Part shown: positions 53,801 to 64,000 of the stretch, piece after piece
Layout of the letters: each line of letters opens with the position of its first letter
How positions within the stretch are numbered: the stretch's first letter is position 1
Assembly: GCF_032814565.1 (NCBI RefSeq)
Contig: NZ_CP136521.1
Span: forward strand, 2,142,501-2,206,500
DNA: 64,000 nt
Direction of reading: 5' to 3'
Origin: Hwangdonia lutea
Lineage (GTDB): Bacteria; Bacteroidota; Bacteroidia; Flavobacteriales; Flavobacteriaceae
Position numbers and translations under genes: made by a program
Notes under the pieces: model-generated
Databases searched by the model: none
The model's input: the letters and a program-made list of their open reading frames with translations, nothing else
Told to the model about the DNA's origin: nothing

Positions 53801-56800
53801 ATGAAAATTAAACCAACTTTTTTCTTTTTCTTAATAAGAAAAAGGATTCTAACAATCATTATGAGAACTTTTATATTCTTATTGTGTTCATTATCATTTG
53901 GATTATCATCCGTTGATATTTTTTCGCAAAATACCAAAATTGAAATCACAGATGATACTACATTAACTGTAGACCAAGTCTTTAAAATTATTAAAAGACA
54001 AACCGATTACAGGTTCATTTATCAGGAAGATATGTTTAAAAACTTCCCAAAAGTTTTTATTAAAAAGGGGGTTATTCAAGCAAACCAGTTACTCGATAAA
54101 AGCTTAAAAGAGGGTGATTTTATTTTTTCAATTGCGGCAAATAACACCATTATTATTAAAGCCAAAGAAGAGCCCGTTATTGAAGGTGTACAAACAAAGG
54201 TTGTAAAAGGAGTGGTTACCGATGGGCAATTACCATTACCAGGAGCCAGTGTAATAATAAAAGGAACACAAATTGGTACACAAACAGATTTTGATGGAAA
54301 CTACTCTATTGAAGCTAATGAAGGAGACATTCTTGTATTTAGTTACGTAGGAATGACTACTAAAGAAATTCAAGTAGGCGCATCAAATACAATTAATGTT
54401 AGTATGGATGTTGATACTGCCGTTCTAGACGAAGTAATAGTTGTGGCTTATGGTACCGCTAATAAAGCAGATTTTACAGGATCTGCCACCCAACTTAACA
54501 GCGAGGCACTTTCTAAAATAACTGTGGCTAACGTTTCCGCAGCTATTGAAGGCGCTTCAGCAGGAGTATCGGTAACAGCGGCTGGTGGACAACCGGGGCA
54601 AGGACAAGATATACGTATCAGAGGATTTGGTTCTTTTAGTGCAGATAGTTCCCCTTTGTATGTTGTAGATGGTATTCCGTTTTATGCATCAATAAACTCA
54701 ATTAACCCTGCAGATATTGAAAGTTTAACTATTTTAAAAGATGCGTCTTCAACAGCACTTTACGGGAATAAGGCTGCAAACGGCGTGGTTTTAATAACAA
54801 CTAAAAAAGGTAAAAACAAAAAAGGACAGTTTACTTTAAATGCATCAACAAGTATTGTAGACCGTGCTATACCTGAGTACGAGCGACTAGATTCAGATAC
54901 CTATTATGAAATCATGTGGGAGTCCATGCGAAACAGTCAAGCCATTCCAGGGGTAGATTCTCCAGCCGATGTTGCAGCAGCCAATGCATTTGCTTCGTCT
55001 AATATTATTACTGAGCTATTAAACAACCCATATAATGTTCCTGATGACCAAATTGTAGGTACAGATGGAAACATTAATCCAAATGCAAGACTTTTATATA
55101 ATGATGTAGATTGGGTTGATGCCATTACCAGATTAGGAATTAGACATAATTATGATGTTAATTACCAAGGTGGTACAGAAGAAAGCGATTTCTATGTCTC
55201 ATTGGGATATTTAGATGAAGAAGGATATATTAAAAAATCTGATTTCGAAAGATTTTCAGGACGTATCAATGCCAATTATCAAGCAAACGACTGGTTAAAA
55301 ACAGGTTTAAATATTGCTGTTACAACATCAAAAGGTAATCAGGCCCAAACAGGAAGTACGCAAAGTAACTCGTTTGTTAACCCCGTGCGTTTTGCTAGAG
55401 GTGTTGCTCCTATTTATCCTATTTACCAACACGATGCCGCTGGAAACTTTATTTTAGACGAAAACGGAAACAGACTATACGATTTAGATGATAATAGGCC
55501 TAGTGGTGCTAGTGGAGGGCGTCATATTCTTGCAGAAATTGATTATAATGATGATATTGATGAAATCACTTCTGTAAGTGGGAAAACATATTTCGATATT
55601 AATTTTACCCAAGATTTAATGTTAACTGTAAACGCAAGCTGGAATCAAAGACATTGGTACACCACAGATTTTGAAAACAAATTTGTTGGAGACGGTGCTC
55701 CAGGTGGTAGAGCCTCAAGACGCTATAACAGAAGAACCACTTTAGGGTTTAACCAACTTTTAAATTATACTAAATCGTTTGGCGATCATAATTTTAAATT
55801 ATTAGCTGCACATGAATCTTTACAGTTAAAAGTAAACAATTTTACAGGTAGTAGATCACAATTAATAGCCGATGGTAATACCGAATTAATAAATTTTGTA
55901 ACTACTACAAATTTAGAGTCTGCTACAGACTTATTGAGAGACGAAAGTTATTTTGGGCGCTTTAATTACGATTTCGATGGGAAATATTTCTTGAGCGCAT
56001 CTTACAGAACAGATGGAACTTCAAAATTTGCATCAGATGTGCGTTGGGGTGAATTCTGGTCTTTAGGTCTTGCGTGGAGATTGGAAAGAGAGTCTTTTAT
56101 TGAAAATATTGATGCTATAAACTTATTAAAACTTAGAGCTTCTTACGGTGAATTAGGAAATAATTCTGGGATTGGTTGGTATGCTTACCAAGGATTATAT
56201 GATTTAGATTTTAATAACCAGTCCGAGTCAGGTTTTTTACAAGCATCACTTGAAGCTCCTTTATTAGAGTGGGAAGCTAGTGAAACTTATGATATAGCAT
56301 TAGAATTTGGACTATGGAATAGACTAAACGGAACGGTTGAGTATTATAATCGCGAGTCTGCGAATTTACTTTTTGATGTGCCTTTACCGTTATCAAGTGG
56401 TAGCGAAGATATACCAAGAAATATAGGTACTCTATATAACAGAGGTTTTGAGGTAAGCTTAGATTATGATGTTGTAAAAAACGACAACTTTAATTGGAAT
56501 ATTGGGGTTAATGCAACAACCATAAAAAATGAGTTTACAAAATTACCTCAAGATGAAATAATAAATGGATCAAAAAAATTGATGGTTGGTCGTTCAATTT
56601 ATGATTACTGGTTAAAAGATTGGTATGGCGTAGACCCTGCAGATGGAGCAGCATTATACACAGCAACTCAAGATGCTATTGATGCTAATGGATCAGACAT
56701 CAGAGTAGTAGACGGCAATACATTAACAACAAATCAAGCCAATGCACAATTTCATTATGCAGGTACGGCAATTCCAGACTTAACCGGAGCTATTAACAAT

Positions 56801-57256
56801 TCGTTTAGGTACAAAAATTTTAATTTAAGCTTCTTGTTTACATATCAAATAGGCGGTGAAAGTATCGATTACAACTATCAAGGTATTATGAGCTCTGGTG
56901 GCTATGGAAGATCAAAAAGTGTTGATATTCTAGACCGTTGGCAGCAACCAGGAGACATAACCAATGTACCAAGGCTAGATGCTTCGCAAACCACAAACTT
57001 TAATGCCACATCTGATAGATGGTTGGTTGATGCTTCTTTTTTAAACATGAAGCGTATTAATTTTTCATATAATTTACCATCAGACTTTATAAGTGCCATA
57101 GGCATTAATACAGCCGAACTTTATTTAAGTGCAGAGAATGTATTTTCAATTAATGCGAGAAAAGGTTTAAATATACAACAGAATTTTAGTGGAACAACAT
57201 CCAATGTTTATACGCCATCAAGAATAGTTTCTTTAGGATTAAATGTTAAATTTTAA
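53801..57256 (+). CDS. SusC/RagA family TonB-linked transporter with STN signalling domain
   Basis: An 1151-residue protein. After the signal sequence (about residues 1-43, ending DIFSQ) there is an STN domain (TKIEITDDTTLTVDQVFKIIKRQTDYRFIYQED, about 45-120), as expected for a transporter that signals to a FecR/sigma pair. The regulatory-like domain follows (VKGVVTDGQLPLPGASVIIKGT, about 133-215), then the TonB-box-like VLDEVIVVAYGT and the plug (IRGFGSFSADSSPLYVVDGIPF, LKDASSTALYGNKAANGVVLITTKKG). The barrel ends in SLGLNVKF. Its SusD partner starts 11 bp downstream. The ligand is unknown. Confidence 0.96.
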   Translation: MKIKPTFFFFLIRKRILTIIMRTFIFLLCSLSFGLSSVDIFSQNTKIEITDDTTLTVDQVFKIIKRQTDYRFIYQEDMFKNFPKVFIKKGVIQANQLLDKSLKEGDFIFSIAANNTIIIKAKEEPVIEGVQTKVVKGVVTDGQLPLPGASVIIKGTQIGTQTDFDGNYSIEANEGDILVFSYVGMTTKEIQVGASNTINVSMDVDTAVLDEVIVVAYGTANKADFTGSATQLNSEALSKITVANVSAAIEGASAGVSVTAAGGQPGQGQDIRIRGFGSFSADSSPLYVVDGIPFYASINSINPADIESLTILKDASSTALYGNKAANGVVLITTKKGKNKKGQFTLNASTSIVDRAIPEYERLDSDTYYEIMWESMRNSQAIPGVDSPADVAAANAFASSNIITELLNNPYNVPDDQIVGTDGNINPNARLLYNDVDWVDAITRLGIRHNYDVNYQGGTEESDFYVSLGYLDEEGYIKKSDFERFSGRINANYQANDWLKTGLNIAVTTSKGNQAQTGSTQSNSFVNPVRFARGVAPIYPIYQHDAAGNFILDENGNRLYDLDDNRPSGASGGRHILAEIDYNDDIDEITSVSGKTYFDINFTQDLMLTVNASWNQRHWYTTDFENKFVGDGAPGGRASRRYNRRTTLGFNQLLNYTKSFGDHNFKLLAAHESLQLKVNNFTGSRSQLIADGNTELINFVTTTNLESATDLLRDESYFGRFNYDFDGKYFLSASYRTDGTSKFASDVRWGEFWSLGLAWRLERESFIENIDAINLLKLRASYGELGNNSGIGWYAYQGLYDLDFNNQSESGFLQASLEAPLLEWEASETYDIALEFGLWNRLNGTVEYYNRESANLLFDVPLPLSSGSEDIPRNIGTLYNRGFEVSLDYDVVKNDNFNWNIGVNATTIKNEFTKLPQDEIINGSKKLMVGRSIYDYWLKDWYGVDPADGAALYTATQDAIDANGSDIRVVDGNTLTTNQANAQFHYAGTAIPDLTGAINNSFRYKNFNLSFLFTYQIGGESIDYNYQGIMSSGGYGRSKSVDILDRWQQPGDITNVPRLDASQTTNFNATSDRWLVDASFLNMKRINFSYNLPSDFISAIGINTAELYLSAENVFSINARKGLNIQQNFSGTTSNVYTPSRIVSLGLNVKF

Positions 57257-57267
57257 AAAAAAAAGCA

Positions 57268-58755
57268 ATGAAAAAAATAATAATTTCATTTATCGGAATT
57301 TTAGCTGTATCCTTTTGTTTTACAGCTTGTGAAAAAGACTACTTAGATACTTTTCCAACAGATCAAGTATCGTCTGCAGCTGCTGTTTTAACTACAGATA
57401 ACGCCTTAACAGCATTAAATGGCATACATAGAGCCTTGTACGTAAGATACGGCAGTCAAGGTAGAGGTGGTATTGGAGCCTTTAACATTCATATAGATGA
57501 AGCAGGAGAAGATCACGTTTTTAATAGAAGCAATTGGACCCATTCTTATAGATGGAGACCTAATTCTGAACCAGATAATGCATATAATACGGCAAATTGG
57601 TCCATGTTTTATCAATGGATTGCTAATGCCAATGTATTGATTAATGGTATTGACAATGCCTCAGGGGAACAAGCAGATAGAGATGCGATAAAAGGACAAG
57701 CCTTGCTATATAGAGCGTTTTGCCATTTTCATTTGGTGCGATTATGGGGTGATAGATACGAACCAGGAGGCGGAAATTCACAATTAGGTGTGCCAATTAA
57801 AACAGATAATTCTATAGATCCTATTGCACGAAACACAGTTGAAGAAGTTTACTCTCAAATTAATAAAGATTTGGATGACGCCATTGTTTTATTAAATGGT
57901 TATGTTAGGAAGAATAAATCACATTTTAACGTTAATGTTGCAAAAGGACTTAAGGCAAGAGTGGCCTTAACACAAGGCAAATGGGCTGTGGCGGCACAAT
58001 ATGCTGCTGAAGCCAGGGTTGGTTACCCTTTAATGGATGAAGCAACATACGCCAATGGTTTTCAAGTGTTTTCAGAAAACAATAGCGAATTTATGTGGGC
58101 AAGTCAGATAGTTGAAGACCAAACAGATAAATGGGCGAATTATGGCGCTTATATTTCAAGAAACTTTAGTTCATCTGCGATTCGTGGTAATCCTAGATCT
58201 ATCAGCAATTTGTTATATGATATGATTTCTGCTACCGATGTACGTAAAACACTTTGGGACCCAACAGGAGAGCACCTAAATTTGCCTCCTGGAGTTTCCT
58301 TGCTATCTAGTCATAAAAGATTTCCTTACACCAATCAAAAATTTATAGCTGTAAGCAATGCCGACAGTCGTGTTGATGTACCTTTAATGCGTGCCGCCGA
58401 AATGTACTTGATAGAAGCAGAGGCTTTAGCTAGAAATAACCAAGATGCTTTAGCTGCACAAGCCTTGTACGATATGGTTGTTACAAGAGATAGCGCCTAT
58501 ACGTTATCTTCTAATACAGGACAGGCCTTAATAGATGAAATTATGGTGCAACGCCGTGTAGAATTATGGGGTGAAGGCTTTAGATGGTACGATTTAAAAC
58601 GATTAAACTTACCATTGGATAGAACGGGGTCAAACCAAAGTTCTACATATACTAACGGTATTATGCAAGTCCCTGTTGGGGATAATAGATGGACATGGCC
58701 AATACCTCAAGATGAGATTGATGCCAATCCTTTAATTGAGCAGAATCCTATATAA
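57268..58755 (+). CDS. RagB/SusD family nutrient-uptake outer-membrane lipoprotein
   Basis: A 495-residue lipoprotein (SFCFTACEKDYLDTFPTDQVS, Cys20). It is of the classical RagB/SusD type: LLYRAFCHFHLVRLWGDRYEPGG, GLKARVALTQGKWAVAAQYA, and the C-terminal RAAEMYLIEAEALARNNQDA and ELWGEGFRWYDLKRLNLPLDR, WPIPQDEIDANPLIEQNP. It differs from the other SusD in this window, which belongs to a different subgroup, so the two loci are not a recent duplication. It forms the surface lid over the adjacent SusC. Confidence 0.95.
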   Translation: MKKIIISFIGILAVSFCFTACEKDYLDTFPTDQVSSAAAVLTTDNALTALNGIHRALYVRYGSQGRGGIGAFNIHIDEAGEDHVFNRSNWTHSYRWRPNSEPDNAYNTANWSMFYQWIANANVLINGIDNASGEQADRDAIKGQALLYRAFCHFHLVRLWGDRYEPGGGNSQLGVPIKTDNSIDPIARNTVEEVYSQINKDLDDAIVLLNGYVRKNKSHFNVNVAKGLKARVALTQGKWAVAAQYAAEARVGYPLMDEATYANGFQVFSENNSEFMWASQIVEDQTDKWANYGAYISRNFSSSAIRGNPRSISNLLYDMISATDVRKTLWDPTGEHLNLPPGVSLLSSHKRFPYTNQKFIAVSNADSRVDVPLMRAAEMYLIEAEALARNNQDALAAQALYDMVVTRDSAYTLSSNTGQALIDEIMVQRRVELWGEGFRWYDLKRLNLPLDRTGSNQSSTYTNGIMQVPVGDNRWTWPIPQDEIDANPLIEQNPI

Positions 58756-58783
58756 TAAATATTTTATTTAAGGTAGTAAATAG

Positions 58784-58811
58784 AAACAGCGTTAGTTAAC
58801 TAACGCTGTTT
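58784..58811. terminator. Bidirectional palindromic terminator after SusD
   Basis: A 28-bp perfect palindrome with half-site AAACAGCGTTAGTT, followed by TTTTCATTT on the plus strand. It ends the sigma-FecR-SusC-SusD transcript. The remaining bases to 58962 hold nothing recognisable. Confidence 0.75.
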
Positions 58812-58962
58812 TCATTTAAAACTTAAATTTTTGTCTTAAAAGCAGACATAATTTATGACTACACTTATTTGGATAGAACTTTAAGAGTGTTTAATTAAAA
58901 AAATATTATAGAATAATGAAAATGAGTTTGCAGTACAGAATTTTAAAAATGAATCAAGCCAC

Positions 58963-60654
58963 TTAAAAATCAGCAACTAAGCTTAAGTGTATTTTGGAAT
59001 TTGAGAACTTAAAAGGTAAATTCTCGGTTTTACCGTTGGCATAATTAAACTTGAAAAGACCAGCTTTTGTTAAAATACCAAACCCGAAACCGTAGCCAAA
59101 AAGTTTTTCTTTGGTATTTGTAAGTTTGTTTTCAAAATAGGCCACATCCGTTATGCTGTGAATAAATATGGAGTTGTTAAGTTGGTATCGGTATTCTGTA
59201 TTTAAAACTCCAACTAATGAAGCCAACAAACTGTTTTCCTCAAAACCGCGAATGGAGTTTATGCCACCAAAACGAAAGAGTTCATTTTCAAAATACGTGT
59301 TTGATATTAAATTAGAGGCATTAACCCTAAAATAAAAACTGTTTTTATGGTTAAGATTAAAAATGGTAAAGGCATCAATGGCATATTGCGATTGCTTTTC
59401 TTTGTCACCGGATGCTTCTCTGTGGCCAAATCCAGTTTCAAGATATAAGTTTGATTTTATTGGAAATAATAAATTAGGGCTTTGCCGTTTTAGAAATTGA
59501 TATGCAAGCGTGTAAAAATTTGAATCGTAATCTGAAATATTCTGAAAACTGTTTGAAGACAATAAATTATTTGAAGTCGTTGCTGTAACGCCAACAAAAA
59601 CCTTGTGCTTCGAATTTATTTGATAATGCAATTTAGCAGATTGGTTTACGGTAGTAAACGTAGAATCTTTTTTAAAAATCTGTAAACGCAAATCTATCCC
59701 AATGGGCGACTTAAATAAATAGGGCAGGGTTAAATCGGTTCTAAAAGTTTTCTGGTCGTTTTCATCGCTTTTGTAAAGCAAGCTAAACGATTCGCCAAAG
59801 TTTAAATTGTTGCTTAGGTTTAAATTCAAATAGCCGTCAAACTCCAATTTATTGGTGTCTTCGTTGGTGCCAAAACCCAAAAAACCATCAAACGAATTGC
59901 TTTTTGTTTTTTTAGTATAAATATATAAAATGGTCGAATCTTTTGAAAACAGAACTTCCGGCGCTTTTATTTGATTCGCAAATTTTAAATCGTTAAGCAA
60001 ATTAGTTTTTTGTTTAATCGTGTTTAAGTTGAAGGTTTGCTGGGGTTTAATCTTCAAATAATGTTTTAAGTACGATTCTGGGAATTTGTCGTAGCCTTTA
60101 ATTATAATGTGGTCAATGGTCCGTTTTTCTGGTTTCGAGTCAATAATTAAATCAGCTTTTAAATTGTTTTTATCCGTTCGGATATTTGTTAATCTTAATT
60201 TTGAGAATGGCTTGCCTTGTTCTGAAGCTTTCTGATTAATGAAGGCTAAACTGTTTTCTACAGTGTTAAACGGAAGGATAAAATACGCATCAAAAACATC
60301 CTTGGCTATCAGTTTTAAAACCGACGGATCAACATCCAAATTATTGTAGTATATATATATGGTGTTGTATTTTTTTTTAAGATGAAATTTGGCCGTATAA
60401 ATAGAATCGTTTTTTTTAATGATGCCCATGCGTTTATTCTCAATATAGCCCATTTTAAAAAGAGTGTTTTGAATGGAATCGACTTCAAGTTTTATCGACG
60501 CATAATCTTTATGCAGTTTTAGGTAATTTAAAGAATCGATAACACGGGTTTCAACTTCGGTTTTGCCAAGCATCTTTAGGCTTAAATTTTGGCAAAATCC
60601 TTCCGAAGTAAAAATTACATATATAATAAGGAGTAAAATTGACGTTTTTTGCAC
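58963..60654 (-). CDS. BamA/TamA-like outer-membrane protein (POTRA plus 16-strand-type barrel)
   Basis: A 563-residue protein with a GTG start at 60654 and a signal peptide (ILLLIIYVIFTSEGFCQ). The N-terminal half holds one or two POTRA-like domains (about residues 45-110 and KRTIDHIIIKGYDKFPESYLKHYLKIKPQ, about 175-245). The C-terminal half is an Omp85-type barrel with the lid-lock motif as SIRGFEENS (about 468-475) and a terminal strand LSLVADF. It is shorter than BamA (usually five POTRA domains) and is probably a secretion or assembly paralogue. It is monocistronic, divergent from the str operon. Confidence 0.82.
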   Translation of the reverse strand: MQKTSILLLIIYVIFTSEGFCQNLSLKMLGKTEVETRVIDSLNYLKLHKDYASIKLEVDSIQNTLFKMGYIENKRMGIIKKNDSIYTAKFHLKKKYNTIYIYYNNLDVDPSVLKLIAKDVFDAYFILPFNTVENSLAFINQKASEQGKPFSKLRLTNIRTDKNNLKADLIIDSKPEKRTIDHIIIKGYDKFPESYLKHYLKIKPQQTFNLNTIKQKTNLLNDLKFANQIKAPEVLFSKDSTILYIYTKKTKSNSFDGFLGFGTNEDTNKLEFDGYLNLNLSNNLNFGESFSLLYKSDENDQKTFRTDLTLPYLFKSPIGIDLRLQIFKKDSTFTTVNQSAKLHYQINSKHKVFVGVTATTSNNLLSSNSFQNISDYDSNFYTLAYQFLKRQSPNLLFPIKSNLYLETGFGHREASGDKEKQSQYAIDAFTIFNLNHKNSFYFRVNASNLISNTYFENELFRFGGINSIRGFEENSLLASLVGVLNTEYRYQLNNSIFIHSITDVAYFENKLTNTKEKLFGYGFGFGILTKAGLFKFNYANGKTENLPFKFSNSKIHLSLVADF

Positions 60655-60815
60655 AGGTTAAAGATTGCTAAAAATGATTTAATGAGCAGTTTTTGGCTTT
60701 GGTATTCTAACTTCAAGCGATTAACTTTTCAGTGTAAATCTAACGGAAAATCCACGCTTATAATATAGCTAAGGCAATAATTTTTGAAAACTCTTAAAAA
60801 TTAATGAATTAGGGT

Positions 60816-60863
60816 TTGAATTATAAATTTTAATTTCTACATTTGCACCCCTCTTAAAAGAGG
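60816..60863 (+). promoter_or_regulatory. str operon promoter and leader hairpin
   Basis: TTG (60816-60818), a 19-bp spacer and TACATTTG (60838-60845): an exact match to the Bacteroidota housekeeping promoter. The transcript would begin at about 60850 with the hairpin CCTCT-TAAA-AGAGG (60850-60863), directly ahead of rpsL. The hairpin at the very 5' end might protect the mRNA or bind a regulatory ribosomal protein. Confidence 0.75.
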
Positions 60864-60888
60864 ATAATAAAATTTATATTAAATATAT

Positions 60889-61263
60889 ATGCCAACAATT
60901 TCGCAATTAGTAAGAAAAGGAAGAGCCAAAATAACCAAGAAGAGTAAATCGGCTGCTTTAGATTCTTGTCCGCAAAGACGTGGTGTGTGTACTCGTGTTT
61001 ACACAACAACTCCTAAAAAACCTAACTCAGCAATGCGTAAGGTAGCAAGGGTTCGTTTAACAAACGGTAACGAGGTTAACGCATACATCGGTGGTGAAGG
61101 ACACAATCTGCAAGAGCACTCGATAGTATTGGTTAGAGGTGGAAGGGTAAAAGATTTACCAGGAGTTAGATATCACATTGTACGTGGTGCTTTAGACACA
61201 GCAGGTGTTTCTGGCAGAACGCAACGTAGATCTAAGTATGGTGCAAAACGCCCTAAAAAGTAA
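60889..61263 (+). CDS. rpsL: 30S ribosomal protein S12
   Basis: A 124-residue S12, the usual length. The conserved loop [21 protein letters not shown] holds the Lys pair at which streptomycin-resistance changes arise in other bacteria; here both are the sensitive-type lysines. [21 protein letters not shown] is also typical. S12 lies in the decoding centre of the 30S subunit. It is the first gene of the str operon, with rpsG, fusA and rpsJ following closely. Confidence 0.99.
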   Translation: MPTISQLVRKGRAKITKKSKSAALDSCPQRRGVCTRVYTTTPKKPNSAMRKVARVRLTNGNEVNAYIGGEGHNLQEHSIVLVRGGRVKDLPGVRYHIVRGALDTAGVSGRTQRRSKYGAKRPKK

Positions 61264-61286
61264 TTAAAAAACTTTAAGAAGAAGAC

Positions 61287-61763
61287 ATGAGAAAAAGAGC
61301 AGCAAAAAAGAGACCGCTTTTACCGGATCCACGATTTAACGACCAGTTAGTAACACGTTTCGTTAATATGATGATGTGGGACGGAAAAAAGTCTGTCGCT
61401 TTTAAAGTATTCTACGATGCAATTGATATTGTAGACTCGAAAAAAACTGATGATGAAAAAACAGCTTTAGAAATCTGGAAAGATGCTTTATCAAATGTGA
61501 TGCCTCACGTAGAAGTGCGTAGCCGTCGTGTTGGTGGTGCAACATTCCAAATTCCAATGCAAATTCGTCCAGATCGTAAAGTATCTACAGCCATGAAATG
61601 GTTAATTACTTATTCAAGAAAAAGAAACGAAAAATCAATGGCTTTACGCTTAGCTTCAGAGGTTTTAGCAGCAGCTAAAGAAGAAGGAGCAGCAGTTAAG
61701 AAAAGAGTAGATACTCATAAAATGGCTGAAGCAAACAAAGCATTCTCTCACTTTAGATTCTAA
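61287..61763 (+). CDS. rpsG: 30S ribosomal protein S7
   Basis: A 158-residue S7, full length ([30 protein letters not shown]). S7 nucleates assembly of the 30S head and binds the 3' domain of 16S r[29 protein letters not shown] and the C-terminal [20 protein letters not shown] are standard. It is 23 bp after rpsL and 8 bp before fusA. In E. coli S7 represses this operon; no equivalent site was identified here. Confidence 0.99.
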   Translation: MRKRAAKKRPLLPDPRFNDQLVTRFVNMMMWDGKKSVAFKVFYDAIDIVDSKKTDDEKTALEIWKDALSNVMPHVEVRSRRVGGATFQIPMQIRPDRKVSTAMKWLITYSRKRNEKSMALRLASEVLAAAKEEGAAVKKRVDTHKMAEANKAFSHFRF

Positions 61764-61771
61764 TTTACGAT

Positions 61772-63898
61772 ATGGCAAGAGATTTAAAACTTACAAGAAA
61801 CATAGGAATTGCTGCTCATATTGATGCTGGTAAAACAACCACAACAGAGCGTATTCTTTTTTATACGGGAGTTAACCATAAAATGGGAGAAACTCACGAA
61901 GGATCATCTACAATGGACTGGATGGAGCAAGAAGCAGAAAGAGGTATTACCATTACTTCGGCCGCTACAACTTGTGATTGGACGTTTCCAATGGAAAACG
62001 GCCAGCCAACTCCAGACGCAAAAGATTATCATTTTAATATTATTGACACCCCTGGTCACGTAGATTTTACGGTTGAAGTAAACCGTTCGTTACGTGTATT
62101 AGATGGTTTAGTATTCTTATTTAGTGCCGTTGATGGTGTTGAGCCACAATCTGAAACTAACTGGAGACTAGCAGACAACTACAAAGTACCAAGAATTGGT
62201 TTTGTAAATAAAATGGACCGTCAAGGCTCCAACTTTTTAGGGGTTTGTCAACAAGTAAAAGATATGTTAAAGTCTAACGCAGTGCCAATTGTATTAAACA
62301 TTGGTGACGAGATGGACTTTAAAGGTATCGTAGATTTAGTAAAAAACAGAGCCATTGTATGGCACGATGAAAACTACGGATCGACTTTCGATGTTGTGCC
62401 AATTCCTGAAGAGATGAAGGATGAAGTGCGTAAGTATCGTGCTCTATTAATTGAAGAGGTGGCTACTTACGATGAAAACTTATTGGAGAAATTCATGGAA
62501 GATGAAGATTCTATTACAGAAGACGAAGTGCACGCTGCACTTAGAGCTGCTGTAATGGATATGGCTATCATACCAATGGTATGTGGTTCTTCATTTAAAA
62601 ATAAAGGGGTGCAGTTCTTGTTAGATGCTGTGTGTCGTTATTTGCCATCTCCATTAGATAGAGACAATATCGTGGGTTCTAATCCTGAAACTGGCGCTGA
62701 AGAAACGCGTAAGCCTAGTGTAAATGACCCATTTGCAGCATTGGCATTTAAAATTGCTACTGATCCGTTTGTTGGTCGTTTAGCATTCTTTAGAGCATAT
62801 TCAGGACGCTTAGATGCGGGTTCTTATATATTGAATAACCGCTCTGGAAAGAAAGAGCGTATTTCACGTATCTACCAAATGCACTCTAATAAACAAAACG
62901 CTATCGATTTTATCGAAGCTGGAGATATTGGAGCAGCAGTAGGATTTAAAGATATCAAGACTGGTGATACCATGTCTGATGAAAAACATCCAATTGTTTT
63001 GGAGTCCATGGACTTCCCAGATCCCGTTATCGGTATCGCGGTTGAACCTAAAACTAAAGCAGATGTTGATAAATTAGGAATGGCATTAGCTAAATTATCT
63101 GAAGAAGATCCAACATTTACAGCAAGAACCGATGAAGCCTCAGGACAGACCATTATTTCTGGAATGGGTGAGCTTCACTTAGATATTATTGTTGATCGTT
63201 TACGTCGCGAGTTTAAAGTAGAGGTAAACCAAGGGCAACCACAAGTAGAGTACAAAGAAGCGATTACACAACGCGCTGAGCACAGAGAAGTTTACAAAAA
63301 ACAATCTGGTGGACGTGGTAAATTTGCCGACATTGTATTTAGTTTAGAGCCAGCCGAAGAAGGTAAAGTAGGATTGGATTTTGTTTCTGAAATTAAAGGT
63401 GGTAACGTTCCTAAAGAATTTATCCCTTCTATTGAAAAAGGATTCAAAATGGCCATGGTAAATGGACCGTTGGCAGGCTACGAAGTTGATGCTATGAAAG
63501 TAACATTAACAGATGGTTCTTACCACGATGTGGATTCAGATCAACTGTCTTTCGAATTAGCTGCAAAAATAGGATTTAAAAATGCCGCTAAAGCTGCTAA
63601 GGCTGTAATCATGGAACCTATTATGAAACTTGAGGTAATTACACCTGAAGAAAACATGGGTGACATTGTTGGAGATTTAAACAGAAGAAGAGGGCAAGTA
63701 AGCGATATGGGCGACAGAGCCGGAGCAAAAACAGTAAAAGCAACTGTACCATTATCAGAAATGTTTGGTTATGTAACCACATTAAGAACATTGTCTTCTG
63801 GTCGTGCAACATCAACAATGGAATTTTCACACTATGCTGAAACTCCAAAAAATATTTCAGAAGAAGTAATAGCGGCTGCTAAAGGCGTTGAATCGTAA
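61772..63898 (+). CDS. fusA: Elongation factor G
   Basis: A 708-residue EF-G, the translocation GTPase. P-loop [18 protein letters not shown], switch [23 protein letters not shown] and NKMDR are all intact. Domain III-V segments ([45 protein letters not shown]) are normal. It acts on the ribosome. It follows rpsG in the str operon, as in most bacteria, but tuf is not next; rpsJ follows directly, as usual in Bacteroidota. Confidence 0.99.
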   Translation: MARDLKLTRNIGIAAHIDAGKTTTTERILFYTGVNHKMGETHEGSSTMDWMEQEAERGITITSAATTCDWTFPMENGQPTPDAKDYHFNIIDTPGHVDFTVEVNRSLRVLDGLVFLFSAVDGVEPQSETNWRLADNYKVPRIGFVNKMDRQGSNFLGVCQQVKDMLKSNAVPIVLNIGDEMDFKGIVDLVKNRAIVWHDENYGSTFDVVPIPEEMKDEVRKYRALLIEEVATYDENLLEKFMEDEDSITEDEVHAALRAAVMDMAIIPMVCGSSFKNKGVQFLLDAVCRYLPSPLDRDNIVGSNPETGAEETRKPSVNDPFAALAFKIATDPFVGRLAFFRAYSGRLDAGSYILNNRSGKKERISRIYQMHSNKQNAIDFIEAGDIGAAVGFKDIKTGDTMSDEKHPIVLESMDFPDPVIGIAVEPKTKADVDKLGMALAKLSEEDPTFTARTDEASGQTIISGMGELHLDIIVDRLRREFKVEVNQGQPQVEYKEAITQRAEHREVYKKQSGGRGKFADIVFSLEPAEEGKVGLDFVSEIKGGNVPKEFIPSIEKGFKMAMVNGPLAGYEVDAMKVTLTDGSYHDVDSDQLSFELAAKIGFKNAAKAAKAVIMEPIMKLEVITPEENMGDIVGDLNRRRGQVSDMGDRAGAKTVKATVPLSEMFGYVTTLRTLSSGRATSTMEFSHYAETPKNISEEVIAAAKGVES

Positions 63899-63909
63899 AT
63901 CTTAAGAAA

Positions 63910-64000
63910 ATGAGTCAAAAAATCAGAATAAAATTAAAATCTTACGATCACAACTTAGTGGATAAGTCTGCTGAAAAGATTGTAAAAACGGTAAAAAGTA
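63910..64000 (+). CDS. rpsJ: 30S ribosomal protein S10 (start; truncated by window edge)
   Basis: The first 30 residues are visible: an ATG at 63910, then [20 protein letters not shown] and on to KTVKS at the edge. This is the unmistakable N-terminus of S10. It begins 11 bp after fusA. The S10-spc ribosomal operon probably continues beyond the window. S10 also serves in transcription antitermination with NusB. Confidence 0.97.
   Translation, partial: MSQKIRIKLKSYDHNLVDKSAEKIVKTVKS

Noticed and set aside
47808-58755. Recent duplication of the SusCD loci
   Set aside because: The two SusD proteins belong to different subgroups and only one SusC has an STN domain.

Overview
This window looks like the chromosome of a marine-type member of the Flavobacteriaceae (Bacteroidota). 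The DNA is AT-rich and starts lack Shine-Dalgarno motifs. Several promoters fit the Bacteroidota pattern TTG-N19-TAnnTTTG. The gene content is diagnostic: two GLPGLI-family proteins, two SusC/SusD pairs with an ECF sigma/FecR switch, a type IX secretion (type B) cargo protein, DUF1080 proteins and a succinylornithine-type transcarbamylase. I saw no rRNA, tRNA, transposase, phage or CRISPR array.

Layout. 1-5513: truncated sensor kinase divergent from two GLPGLI proteins and an outer-membrane barrel protein. 5769-8525 (minus): intradiol-dioxygenase-like lipoprotein, DUF5995 protein and a higBA toxin-antitoxin pair beside palindromic repeats. 8747-10193 (minus): metK behind a probable SAM-II riboswitch with an unusually long insertion. 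10244-17689: the isoleucine/valine operon ilvD-ilvB-ilvN-ilvC-ilvA, headed by an Ile/Val leader peptide and an intrinsic terminator, i.e. an attenuator. 17708-23627 (minus): an exported set for 3-keto-glycoside chemistry (cytochrome c dehydrogenase-like protein, two DUF1080 proteins, a Gfo/Idh/MocA oxidoreductase). 23668-29105: pyruvate carboxylase and divergent gapN. 29133-29466: nested palindromic repeats. 29587-39179: the complete arginine operon (GNAT-argG-argC-proC-argD-argF'-argB-argE-argH), preceded by two tandem Arg-rich small ORFs. 39289-46248: rarA, rhomboid protease, rlmB, a T9SS cargo protein and a DUF3179 lipoprotein. 46356-58755: two divergent SusCD loci, one with an ECF sigma factor, FecR anti-sigma and STN-bearing SusC. 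58963-60654: BamA/TamA-like protein. 60816-64000: the str operon rpsL-rpsG-fusA-rpsJ (last gene truncated).

The most interesting content is regulatory and lies between genes. Three amino-acid-related units in one window each appear to carry their own cis-acting RNA or leader-peptide sensor: SAM-II for metK, an Ile-rich attenuator for ilv, and tandem Arg-rich uORFs for arg. The arg uORFs are the least expected. No argR repressor gene is seen beside the arg operon, so peptide-mediated control may substitute for it.
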